Shown here: positions 17,245 to 25,020 of the stretch, in pieces
Position numbering within the stretch: position 1 is the stretch's first letter
Layout: each line of letters starts with the position of its first letter
Assembly: GCF_007954425.1 (NCBI RefSeq)
Contig: NZ_CP042345.1
Location: 2,912,001 to 2,976,000 of the forward strand
DNA from: Novosphingobium ginsenosidimutans
GTDB lineage: Bacteria; Pseudomonadota; Alphaproteobacteria; Sphingomonadales; Sphingomonadaceae
DNA: 64,000 nt
Reading direction: 5' to 3'
Notes under the pieces: model-generated
Told to the model about the DNA's origin: nothing
Seen by the model: the letters and a program-made list of their open reading frames with translations, nothing else
Database searches by the model: none
Position numbers and translations under genes: made by a program

Positions 17245-18486
17245 CTAGAGCTTGAGCCGGCCACGCAGGCCGACATAGCCACCGCTGTAATCAAAGATCG
17301 TACCGGTCGCGTTGCGCCGTTCGTGTCCGCCCTCAAGGGTGAGATCGAGCCGGCGGCTGGTGCGCAAGGTCATCGCGGCGAAAATTCGGCGGAACTTGTC
17401 CTCATCCAAAAGCGGACCAAAATTGGCCTGGGCGCCTTCGTAATCGCGTTTACGCAGGCTGAAACCGCCCGAAGCGGACAGCCGTTCCGACAAGGCGTAG
17501 CTGGCCCGTACTTCGTTCATCAATTGCTTCGAATAGAGCGCTTCGGCTCCCAGTGACGGCTGGATCGAGCGTTCGGTGAAAGCCCGGATCTGGAGCCGTG
17601 TGCCTGGCTTGATCGTACCGCCGACCCGCCACGTTGTGCCCTTGAAGTCTTGCGCAGCGGCATTGTCGGGCTTGAGCCAAGTATAGGCCAACATCGCATC
17701 GGCCGTCAGCAGCGTGCCGATATCGCGGGACAGCTGCAATCGCACTTCATCCGTCTGGTAGCCCGAATATGCGGCCAGCGGCGTGGCAACACGGTTGCCG
17801 AATTTGAGCTTCTCGTGCTCGTAGGTCAGCTTGGCCTTGCCGATAACCGGGTGGTCATAGGCAATACCCCCAAACACACGGTTTGATGTGTAGTCCGATA
17901 TATCACGAAGCGCGTTCGAATTGTCCCCGCGCGCATGCACGTATCCGAGTGACGGGCGCAGGCCATAGACGTAACCGCAGCGCCCTTCGACGCGGTAGGT
18001 CTGGACAGTCTCGGTGTTGCTGACGCTGTCTTCATCCGGCAGGTTGACCAGGGCAATGCTATCAAGATCGCTTTGACGGCGGTCTACTCGCGCAGCCACT
18101 TCGGCCAGACAGGGTCCAACATTTATGCCGGTCTCTGCACCGATCCCGATCCGCTCGCGGTTCAGGCGCGTGTTGCGACGGTAAAAATCATAGCCGACAT
18201 TGGCGACCAATCTAAGCGTGTTCCGCCCGATATCGCGGTTGACCGCGATATCGACGCCAACCGTGAGACGCTGGTCTGCAAGAACCAGTCCGCGCGCAGC
18301 CGCACTCGCTTCTGACGATCTTACCGAGTTGCCAAAGTGGCGCAGGTCGAAGTTGAGCCCGACCTCCTCGAAATTGCCCTTCGGCGTTTCCTGCGCACGC
18401 AGCCCCGCTGGCGACAGCAAGCAAATAGCCATCAGCCCGGCACGAAACTGCCAGACCCGGCGACGAGATGAATTAGCCACACCCAT
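17245..18486 (-). CDS. Outer-membrane beta-barrel protein of the EPS/exosortase locus
   Basis: 413 residues from ATG at 18486; an ATG at 18552 with GGTAAG upstream would add 22 residues before the signal peptide. After the signal (AGLMAICLLSPAGLRAQ) the protein is built of alternating amphipathic strands ending in aromatic or leucine residues, and it finishes with GGYVGLRGRLKL, as outer-membrane barrels do. Two cysteines (in GINVGPCLAEV and EGRCGYVYG) may pair. Proteins of this type often replace or complement the exporter barrel in exosortase loci (EpsL-like). It ends 19 bases before the exporter gene, consistent with one operon. Confidence 0.8.
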   Translation of the reverse strand: MGVANSSRRRVWQFRAGLMAICLLSPAGLRAQETPKGNFEEVGLNFDLRHFGNSVRSSEASAAARGLVLADQRLTVGVDIAVNRDIGRNTLRLVANVGYDFYRRNTRLNRERIGIGAETGINVGPCLAEVAARVDRRQSDLDSIALVNLPDEDSVSNTETVQTYRVEGRCGYVYGLRPSLGYVHARGDNSNALRDISDYTSNRVFGGIAYDHPVIGKAKLTYEHEKLKFGNRVATPLAAYSGYQTDEVRLQLSRDIGTLLTADAMLAYTWLKPDNAAAQDFKGTTWRVGGTIKPGTRLQIRAFTERSIQPSLGAEALYSKQLMNEVRASYALSERLSASGGFSLRKRDYEGAQANFGPLLDEDKFRRIFAAMTLRTSRRLDLTLEGGHERRNATGTIFDYSGGYVGLRGRLKL

Positions 18487-18553
18487 GTTGCTAGTCGCTA
18501 CAGCATTTATGGTATGAACCCAAGCTTTCTCGATGGAATGACTTCGCCTCATC

Positions 18554-19765
18554 TTACCTGCGCCCCACAATGATGCGTCGTAAGCTGCCAAAGTAATTAC
18601 GTATGGTTTCCGCAATCTTTCCCTGCCGTGCCGCGACGCCCAAGCCGAGCCCACGCATCTCCGGCACCGGCTGCAGCAAGGTGCGGGCGGCGGCAGTACG
18701 CGCCGCGACCAGCCGCTTGCGGCGCGCCTGCGATGGTTGCATCAGGTCTACCTCGGCCAGGTCCAACTCCTCAAGTGCAATCGCGCCCGATGCCAGCGCG
18801 CGCGCCAGCAAATCCTGGCCGATTGCGGTGCGACCGATAACCAGGCTGCGCCCATCGAGTTCCTCAAAGGTCGGATAGCCGCTCTCACCGCCATACCAGG
18901 CGTCGGCAGCCGCAATATCGGCCACACCACCGACCGCATCGGGGCAGATCTTGCACCGGTATTGTACTTCTGTGCTGAGATAACGCCCCCAACTGTCGGC
19001 ATAACGCATGGTCGCAACCTCGCCGTCCATCGTGCGCGCCTCGGTCAGTCCCGGCCAGCCATTGCCGCGGAACCGGAAGCTTGCCAGCTTCCGGCCGGCC
19101 AAGCCGAGGGCGGCCAGGATCCGGTCGGTGCCAGCAAAGCTCGGGATGCCGCCGCAGAAGAACGAAAGACGGTACGGGAAAGCGCTGGCAATGCGCGGAT
19201 CGATTTCGCCCAAAGCCGCAAGCGCCGAAACATCGCAGGGCTTGCCGATAAACATGTACCGCTCCCCGCTGGCCAGCAGGGAATCGACCTCGGCAAGCGG
19301 ACTGGACGGCGCATATCGCGACCCCGCTGCTGCCAAAACGCTGTCCCGGTCGCGCGACAGGACGTTGCGGTTGCGCGTCGGCTGGGCCGGATCGGCAGCG
19401 ACATGGACAACCGCATCGACCAGTCGCTGTTCAAGCGCAAAGATGGCTAGCGCCGTCAGAACGCCACCCGAAGAACCCAGGTGACGGACTGCAGGATCGC
19501 CGGCGTGGCCGGTTTGGCATGAACCGATCGGCCCCCAGTAAGGGTGGACCGGCCGATCCTCCGGCCAAGGCGCAACACGATTGCCCGGACAGGCTGCGGC
19601 AACAGCAATTTCTGCTGCAGGCGTTAGCGCAGCGCCTGCAGGAGGCCGGAGATAGCCTGGCGCGCTGTCTGCCAGGCTGAAGGCGCCGTCAGACAGCGCG
19701 GCGCACAGGCCGCATCCCGTGCACAACTCGCCGCGACGTACCCGCTCAAGGGTGGGAGAATGCAT
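18554..19765 (-). CDS. Coenzyme F420 hydrogenase/dehydrogenase beta-subunit (FrhB) family protein
   Basis: 403 residues. The N-terminal CTGCGLC (C15, C18, C21) with a later ACPGN gives a ferredoxin-type 4Fe-4S motif. HLGSSGGVLTALAIFAL is the FrhB N-terminal domain, and PCDVSALAAL followed by FFCGGIPSF and YRCKICPDAVGGVADIAAADAWYG forms the C-terminal domain with further cysteines. FrhB proteins are flavin/iron-sulfur oxidoreductases. Bacterial versions occur in polysaccharide loci, frequently with pyruvyl transferases, where their substrate is unclear and need not involve F420. The window also has a pyruvyl transferase 13 kb away. Its stop codon is 68 bases before the barrel-protein start. 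Confidence 0.85.
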   Translation of the reverse strand: MHSPTLERVRRGELCTGCGLCAALSDGAFSLADSAPGYLRPPAGAALTPAAEIAVAAACPGNRVAPWPEDRPVHPYWGPIGSCQTGHAGDPAVRHLGSSGGVLTALAIFALEQRLVDAVVHVAADPAQPTRNRNVLSRDRDSVLAAAGSRYAPSSPLAEVDSLLASGERYMFIGKPCDVSALAALGEIDPRIASAFPYRLSFFCGGIPSFAGTDRILAALGLAGRKLASFRFRGNGWPGLTEARTMDGEVATMRYADSWGRYLSTEVQYRCKICPDAVGGVADIAAADAWYGGESGYPTFEELDGRSLVIGRTAIGQDLLARALASGAIALEELDLAEVDLMQPSQARRKRLVAARTAAARTLLQPVPEMRGLGLGVAARQGKIAETIRNYFGSLRRIIVGRR

Positions 19766-19835
19766 CAGTTCGATCTCACCCCAGGATCGTTACCGCGGGA
19801 CCGCGGCGGCAAACCAGCCGCCTGCCCTTTCGCGC

Positions 19836-20702
19836 TTACTTGGCGACGGCGGGAGCAGCCTGCTTGGCCGCCTCGGCAGCGCTGGCCGGGGCTGCCTTGC
19901 CCTGGAACTGCGGATTGACCTGCACCTTACGGCGGCCTTCTGCAATGACCTTGCCCAGCTGATTGTTGACCATCTCGACGCTCCGCTGCCGCATCATGAT
20001 TGTGCGCGCAGCCTGCCGTGCCGCATCGCCCGTGATAGGCTCTGACCGGCTCGAGACGATGCGGCCAATCTCGGCCGACTGGCCGTTAGGCATGACGAAG
20101 ATGTCATTACCTTCCGTCCCCACAAGTTGCTGAGCGAAGGCTGGATCGAGCGAGACCGTATCGACGTTCGTCACCGTGCGGCGGAACACCACCTTGTTGG
20201 CGTTAAGGATCGCTTCGGCCGCTTCCATGGTCTTCACCTTAGAGATCTCCTCCAGCACCTTGGGCGGCAAGCTCGGGACGAAGAACTGGTCGACCGACAG
20301 CAGGCGGCGGTCAGATATGCTGGCAGGATAGCTGCGCAGGAACTCGTTGATCTCGTCCTCGGATACCTTGGGAACGCCCTCGGTGACCTTCCGGGCCAGC
20401 AGTTGCGCCAGGGCGGTTTCTTCAGCCTGGGTCTTGACGATCGCCGCAAGCGGCGTGGAATCGAGTTTCTGACGCCGCGCTTCAGCCGCCAGCAACTTTC
20501 GGGCGATAATCCGCTCCAATGCCTGCGCCTGCGTGTTGGCATCGGTGTTGTCGTCCGTGCTCATCTCTGCCTTGAGATCAGCCAGGGTGACTTCCTGCCC
20601 ATCCACGGTTGCGACAACCTGCCCAGAGGGCACATCGCCCTTCCCGCCGCATGCTGCCACCATCAAGGCCAAGGCTACGGTGATTGAACTAGCGTACTTC
20701 AT
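19836..20702 (-). CDS. EpsD-family peptidyl-prolyl isomerase lipoprotein
   Basis: 288 residues from an ATG preceded by AAGGA. A lipoprotein signal (TVALALMVAACGGKG) places the mature N-terminus at the cysteine near residue 18. The middle has a SurA-like N-terminal helical segment (VATVDGQEVTLADLKAEM) and a long helical body; the parvulin-like core is weakly conserved. The tail is alanine/lysine-rich and probably disordered. EpsD proteins in exosortase/EPS loci are thought to help fold the exporter or secreted partners in the periplasm. It is the first gene of the minus-strand series reaching down to the PEP-CTERM gene. Confidence 0.85.
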   Translation of the reverse strand: MKYASSITVALALMVAACGGKGDVPSGQVVATVDGQEVTLADLKAEMSTDDNTDANTQAQALERIIARKLLAAEARRQKLDSTPLAAIVKTQAEETALAQLLARKVTEGVPKVSEDEINEFLRSYPASISDRRLLSVDQFFVPSLPPKVLEEISKVKTMEAAEAILNANKVVFRRTVTNVDTVSLDPAFAQQLVGTEGNDIFVMPNGQSAEIGRIVSSRSEPITGDAARQAARTIMMRQRSVEMVNNQLGKVIAEGRRKVQVNPQFQGKAAPASAAEAAKQAAPAVAK

Positions 20703-20790
20703 CGGGGGTTTCCTTAAAATCGGCTCCGGGACACGGTTGTTGCCATGGCCGGTATAGCAAAATGGTAAATGCGATTGCGCTAGGCGTAAT

Positions 20791-20817
20791 TTGCCACCAC
20801 TAATTTTATATTGGCAA
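20791..20817. promoter_or_regulatory. Inverted repeat in the divergent epsD/glycosyltransferase promoter region
   Basis: TTGCCA (20791-20796) and TGGCAA (20812-20817) flank a 15-base AT-rich spacer in the 160-base gap between two divergent EPS transcripts. Position and symmetry suggest an operator that could control both directions. No convincing -35/-10 pair was identified on either strand. Confidence 0.4.
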
Positions 20818-20863
20818 CTGTATTCGCAAACACAAAGCGGGACATTTGCGGCAAGGACAAGGC

Positions 20864-21940
20864 GTGGCTCGGCCCGATCTCATGAATTCTGCACCGCTGG
20901 TCTGTCTTTCTGCTTCGGGCGGAGGCCATTTTCGGCAACTGCTTGATCTTGAACCATTGTGGTCGCGCTATCCGCATTTTCTGGTGACGGAAGATACGGT
21001 GCTGGCGCGGTCCCTGGCGCGGCGCGAGGATGTGGAATTCATACCCCACTTCGCCCTGGGCCAGAGCCGCATGGGTAAAGGCTGGGCAATGCTTTCCGGC
21101 GCCGCCCGCAGTGCCTGGCACTCGCTCAGAATCATGCTCCGCCGGCGCCCCGACGTGGTCATCACCACGGGCGCCGGCTCGCAGATATTCGTCATTGCCT
21201 GGGCACGGCTGATCGGTGCGAAGGTCATCCTGGTTGACAGCTTTGCCCGGTTTCACGCGCCCAGCAAGTTCGCCCGGATCGGCGGCCCGCTGGCCAATAT
21301 CCGGATCACCCAGTCTCAGGTGTCGGCCGACAATTGGCCCGGCAGCACCGCATTCGATCCGCTGCGAACCGAACCGGCCATCGCCCAAGGCAAAGAACGC
21401 CTGCTGTTCGCAACCGTCGGCGCGATCTTGCCTCTGCACCGGCTGGAGCGCGCGGTCGTGGAACTGAAGGCGGCCGGACGGATCCCTGAGGACGTCGTCC
21501 TTCAAGTTGGCAAGAGTGACTTGCCCCGTCCCAAGATACCGGGCCTGACGATTGTCGAGAGCCTGCCTTTCGACGAGTTGCAGGAACTGCTTACGCGGGC
21601 GGATCTGGTGGTTTGCCATGCCGGAACCGGTTCGATCATCACCGCACTTGCACAGTGCTGCGGCGTTGTGGCGATCCCGCGCCGGGTTTCTGCTGGCGAT
21701 TCCTATGACGACCACCAAAGCGAGATTGCCGAAGTCTTCGCGAGCCGCGGCCTGATCGAAATCGCGGACGATGCCGAGACCCTGTCGGTGGCGCTGGACC
21801 GCGCCCGCGCCGCCAAGCGGCATCGGGCGGTGATGGACCATTCGGCCCTGATGGCGCATCTCGAACATCAGATTGCGGCCTGGTATCCCAAGCGGGCGCG
21901 CCCGCTGGCAGCCAAGACAGCCCGCCAACCCAACGCCTAG
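20864..21940 (+). CDS. Fused Alg14-Alg13-type glycosyltransferase (glucuronosyltransferase-like)
   Basis: 358 residues from GTG at 20864, which has AAGGA upstream; TTG 20846 and ATG 20882 are alternatives. The first half carries the Alg14/PssD membrane-anchor motifs (LSASGGGHFRQLLDL, VVITTGAGSQIFVIAWARLIGAKVILVDSFAR). The second half carries Alg13/PssE catalytic motifs (LLFATVGAILPLHRLERAV, LPFDELQELLTRADLVVCHAGTGSI, DDHQSEIA). In many bacteria these are two proteins that together transfer a sugar from a UDP donor; here they are one chain, as in sphingan SpsK/GelK enzymes that add glucuronic acid. The convergent dehydrogenase gene overlaps its last 4 bases and could supply a uronic acid donor. 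Confidence 0.83.
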   Translation: MARPDLMNSAPLVCLSASGGGHFRQLLDLEPLWSRYPHFLVTEDTVLARSLARREDVEFIPHFALGQSRMGKGWAMLSGAARSAWHSLRIMLRRRPDVVITTGAGSQIFVIAWARLIGAKVILVDSFARFHAPSKFARIGGPLANIRITQSQVSADNWPGSTAFDPLRTEPAIAQGKERLLFATVGAILPLHRLERAVVELKAAGRIPEDVVLQVGKSDLPRPKIPGLTIVESLPFDELQELLTRADLVVCHAGTGSIITALAQCCGVVAIPRRVSAGDSYDDHQSEIAEVFASRGLIEIADDAETLSVALDRARAAKRHRAVMDHSALMAHLEHQIAAWYPKRARPLAAKTARQPNA

Positions 21941-23262
21941 AGCCTGAGATCGCTATCCGCGCGGTCAAACAGGTGCTTCAGATCGAAGAACACGTGCTTG
22001 CTGCGTCCGAACTTCCGAATTTTGGCCGAACCTAGTTGGCGAAACACATCGTGGCCGACCGCCAAAACAGTGGCGTCATAGGCACCCGCTGAAGGTTGAT
22101 CGATCAGCACGATGCCGGTGTGGGCCAGAACATCCTCGGCCGAGACCACTGGATCGTGGACATCGACCTCGCAGCCGTATTCCTTGAGCGCCCAATAAAG
22201 GTCTGTCACCAGCGTATTGCGCGTGTCCGGGCAGTTTTCCTTAAAAGCAAAGCCCATCAACAGGACGCGCGAGTCTTTCAGGGGAATACCTTTGCGGCTC
22301 ATCGCCTGGATCAGCTGCGAGGCGCAGTAGCGGCCCATGCCGTCGTTCAGCCGGCGTCCCGCCAGGATAATCTCTGGGCGATAGCCGATGCTCTCCGCCT
22401 TATGGGTCAAATAATAGGGATCGACGCCGATGCAGTGGCCGCCGACCAGACCCGGCCGGAAGTGGAGGAAATTCCACTTGGTGCCAGCCGCTTCAAGCAC
22501 CGACTGGGTATCGATGCCCATCCGGTTGAAGATGATCGCCAGCTCATTGACTAGGGCAATGTTGAGGTCCCGCTGGGTATTCTCGATCACCTTGGCTGCT
22601 TCGGCAACCTTGATGCTTTCGGTCGGGAAGGTCCCGGCGGTAACGATGGCGCCATAAAGAGCATCAACGCGCGCCAAAGCTTCGGCATTCGAGCCCGAAG
22701 TCACTTTGACCACATCGGTCAGGCGATGCTCGCGGTCGCCGGGGTTCACGCGCTCGGGCGAGTAGCCGACGTGGAAATCCTCGTTGAGCTTGAGGCCGGA
22801 AACAGCCTCGAGCACGGGCACGCAGTCTTCTTCCGTGCAACCCGGGTAAACGGTCGATTCAAAGATCACCAGGTCGCCGGGCTTCAGCACCGAACCGGCG
22901 ACCCGGCAGGCCGACAGCAGATCGGTCAAGTCCGGACGCTTCAGCTTGTCGATCGGGGTCGGCACCGCAACGATCATCACGTTGCAGTCTTCCAGATCGA
23001 CCGAGCTGGTGGTGTAAGTCAGGTGTTCGGCGCTCTGCAGTTCTTCGCGTGATGTCTCAAGGGTGTGGTCTAAACCTTTGCGCAGACTTTCAATTCTCCG
23101 CTCACTGATGTCGAATCCGGTTACGGGGAAGCTTTTGCCGAACTCAACCGCCAGCGGCAAGCCAACATACCCCAAGCCGATAATGCCGATGCGTGCCGTT
23201 TCCAGCCAGGCGGCTACCGGATCGAGCATCTCACTCGCGGTGATGCTTTTATCGATCTGCAT
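21937..23262 (-). CDS. Nucleotide-sugar dehydrogenase (TviB/WbpO-like UDP-N-acetylhexosamine dehydrogenase)
   Basis: 441 residues from the ATG at 23262, with AGAAGGA at ideal spacing; a longer frame to 23331 lacks this. It has the NAD-binding motif IGIIGLGYVGLPLAVEFGK, SPERVNPGD, the catalytic cysteine in GLVGGHCIGVDPYYLTHKAE, and the C-terminal domain VLLMGFAFKENCPDTRNT. The YYLTHKAESIGYRPEIILAGRRLND segment is typical of the TviB/WbpO group, which oxidises UDP-GlcNAc or UDP-GalNAc to the uronic acid, rather than of UDP-glucose dehydrogenases. It would supply an acidic sugar donor for the EPS. The 200-base upstream region is AT-rich compared with its surroundings and probably holds its promoter, but no clear hexamers are seen. 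Confidence 0.88.
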   Translation of the reverse strand: MQIDKSITASEMLDPVAAWLETARIGIIGLGYVGLPLAVEFGKSFPVTGFDISERRIESLRKGLDHTLETSREELQSAEHLTYTTSSVDLEDCNVMIVAVPTPIDKLKRPDLTDLLSACRVAGSVLKPGDLVIFESTVYPGCTEEDCVPVLEAVSGLKLNEDFHVGYSPERVNPGDREHRLTDVVKVTSGSNAEALARVDALYGAIVTAGTFPTESIKVAEAAKVIENTQRDLNIALVNELAIIFNRMGIDTQSVLEAAGTKWNFLHFRPGLVGGHCIGVDPYYLTHKAESIGYRPEIILAGRRLNDGMGRYCASQLIQAMSRKGIPLKDSRVLLMGFAFKENCPDTRNTLVTDLYWALKEYGCEVDVHDPVVSAEDVLAHTGIVLIDQPSAGAYDATVLAVGHDVFRQLGSAKIRKFGRSKHVFFDLKHLFDRADSDLRL

Positions 23263-23463
23263 GATTTTCCTTCTGAAATCACCCCGCCGCGACTTGCGGA
23301 TGTACCAACGTCCCGCAAACCCTAGCTTCAAAGAGTTTCAATCTTACTTCCAAACGGTCATTTTTAGGCCAAACGCACCCATCCAGATGCCACATGAACG
23401 CAGCATGACACCTTACTGTACGTATTTTCTACCTTTTTTGGAAAGACGTAACCGTGATTCGGG

Positions 23464-24597
23464 TCACGCTGAGGACATCTGTCCAAAAGCGAGACACAAT
23501 TCCCGCACAAATGCATCCGGTTGCTCCCAGGCAGCGAAGTGGCCGCCCCGTTCAACCTCGCCCCAGTGCAACAGGTTCCGATAATTCCGCTCCGCCCACT
23601 TTCGCGGGGTTGGCAGGACCTCGCGCGGAAAGGCGCTGACGGCCACCGGAATGGCGATTTCCTGCGCAGCAAAGCTGCCGAAGCTTTCCCAATAGAGCCG
23701 CGCGGAAGAGGCCCCGTTCCGCGGCAGCCAGTAAAGCATGATGTTATCAAGCACCTGGTCGCGGCTCAGCGCGTCCCAAGGTGAGCCCTGGTTGTCAGTC
23801 CAGGCCCAGATCTTCTCGAGGATCCAGCCGGCCTGCCCGATCGGACTGTCTACCAGCCCATAGCCAACGGTCTGCGGCCGCGTGCTTTGCTGCTTGGAGT
23901 AACCCGAATCCCAATCCTGGTAATGCTTGAGTGCGCCCAGCGCCTTGAGTTCGGCCGGGCTTGGATTGGCAAGGTCTTCCTCGGTCGGCCGAGCAATCGG
24001 CATGTTGAGGTGAATACCGATACAGCCCGGCACCTGTTGCACCCCGATCGCGGTGGTGACGATCGAACCCCAGTCCCCGCCCTGCGCAAACCACTTCTCA
24101 TAACCCAGCCGCGCCATCAGTTCGCCCCACGCGCGCCCGATCTTCTCGACGCCCCAGCCGGTCCTAGTCGGCTTGCCGGAAAAACCATAGCCAGGCAGCG
24201 ATGGGAGGACGAGGTGAAAGGCGGGCGCTGTGGGATCGTCGGGGTTGGTTAGCTTGTCGATCACCCCCATGAACTCGATCACCGAACCCGGCCAGCCATG
24301 GGTCATGACCACCGGCATGGCATCGGCGCGTGGCGACCGGACATGGAGGAAATGAATGTCGAGCCCGTCAATCTCGGTCATGAACTGGCCAAGCGCATTC
24401 AGCCGCGCCTCGCACCGCCGCCAATCATAGTCGTTGCGCCAGTAGGCCACCAGATCCTGCAGAACTGCTAGCGGCGTGCCTTGAGACCAGTCGTCGACCG
24501 GCTCCTTCTCCGGCCAGCGGGCCATGTCGATCCGCGCCTTGAGATCATCCAGTTCGGATTGCGGAACTTCCAGTGTGAAAGGCCGGATCGCGCTCAT
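23464..24597 (-). CDS. Epoxide hydrolase family alpha/beta hydrolase
   Basis: 377 residues. The N-terminal EHN domain (about 1-100, PFTLEVPQSELDDLKARIDMARWP) is followed by the alpha/beta hydrolase core with the oxyanion motif HGWPGS, the nucleophile aspartate in GGDWGS, and the final histidine in ERGGHFAAWEQP. This is the microsomal-type epoxide hydrolase family, which opens epoxides to diols. It ends a tight three-gene unit with a thioesterase and a beta-lactamase-fold hydrolase (gaps of 2 and 1 bases), so it likely serves catabolism of an imported organic compound. Substrate unknown. Confidence 0.9.
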   Translation of the reverse strand: MSAIRPFTLEVPQSELDDLKARIDMARWPEKEPVDDWSQGTPLAVLQDLVAYWRNDYDWRRCEARLNALGQFMTEIDGLDIHFLHVRSPRADAMPVVMTHGWPGSVIEFMGVIDKLTNPDDPTAPAFHLVLPSLPGYGFSGKPTRTGWGVEKIGRAWGELMARLGYEKWFAQGGDWGSIVTTAIGVQQVPGCIGIHLNMPIARPTEEDLANPSPAELKALGALKHYQDWDSGYSKQQSTRPQTVGYGLVDSPIGQAGWILEKIWAWTDNQGSPWDALSRDQVLDNIMLYWLPRNGASSARLYWESFGSFAAQEIAIPVAVSAFPREVLPTPRKWAERNYRNLLHWGEVERGGHFAAWEQPDAFVRELCLAFGQMSSA

Positions 24598-24599
24598 CT

Positions 24600-25019
24600 T
24601 TATCCCCCTATTGCCGCTTTCGCTGCTGCCTCCACCTTGGCCCGGTCGAACAGTGTTGCTGTTGATGTTCCCTTGGCGAGCACATTGCCCGCTTCGTCCA
24701 GCAGCCGCCCTTCAAGGAAGGCCGTCTTGCGCCCGCGCCGCTCAATCCAGCCTTCGGCCACGACCAGGCCGGGGCGAACCGGCGCAAAGAAGCTGACCTT
24801 GATCTCAAGGCTCATCGGCGTGACCTCATCGCCCAGCACGGCGATCACCGCATGGGCCATGGCAGCATCGATCCAGCCGGTAACGAAGCCGCCCTGCACT
24901 ACGCCGCCCGAATGGCACATGCCCGGCTTGGCGAAGTACTCCAGCCGCGCGTGGCCGTCGGGGCTCATTTCGACGATCCGGTGAAGGCCCATCGTTTCGT
25001 AAAGGCTGTCCACGCTCAT
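24600..25019 (-). CDS. PaaI-family hotdog thioesterase
   Basis: 139 residues with one hotdog domain. PGMCHSGGVVQGGFVTGWIDAAMAHAV holds the usual G-G-x-Q/V-G-G loop and the active-site aspartate of PaaI-like acyl-CoA thioesterases, and the following strands (TPMSLEIKVSFFAPVRPGLVVAEGWIERRG) complete the fold. It hydrolyses acyl-CoA thioesters in the cytoplasm, usually aromatic or medium-chain ones. It lies between the epoxide hydrolase and the serine hydrolase genes with almost no spacing, so all three are probably translated from one message. Confidence 0.87.
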   Translation of the reverse strand: MSVDSLYETMGLHRIVEMSPDGHARLEYFAKPGMCHSGGVVQGGFVTGWIDAAMAHAVIAVLGDEVTPMSLEIKVSFFAPVRPGLVVAEGWIERRGRKTAFLEGRLLDEAGNVLAKGTSTATLFDRAKVEAAAKAAIGG

Positions 25020-25020
25020 G

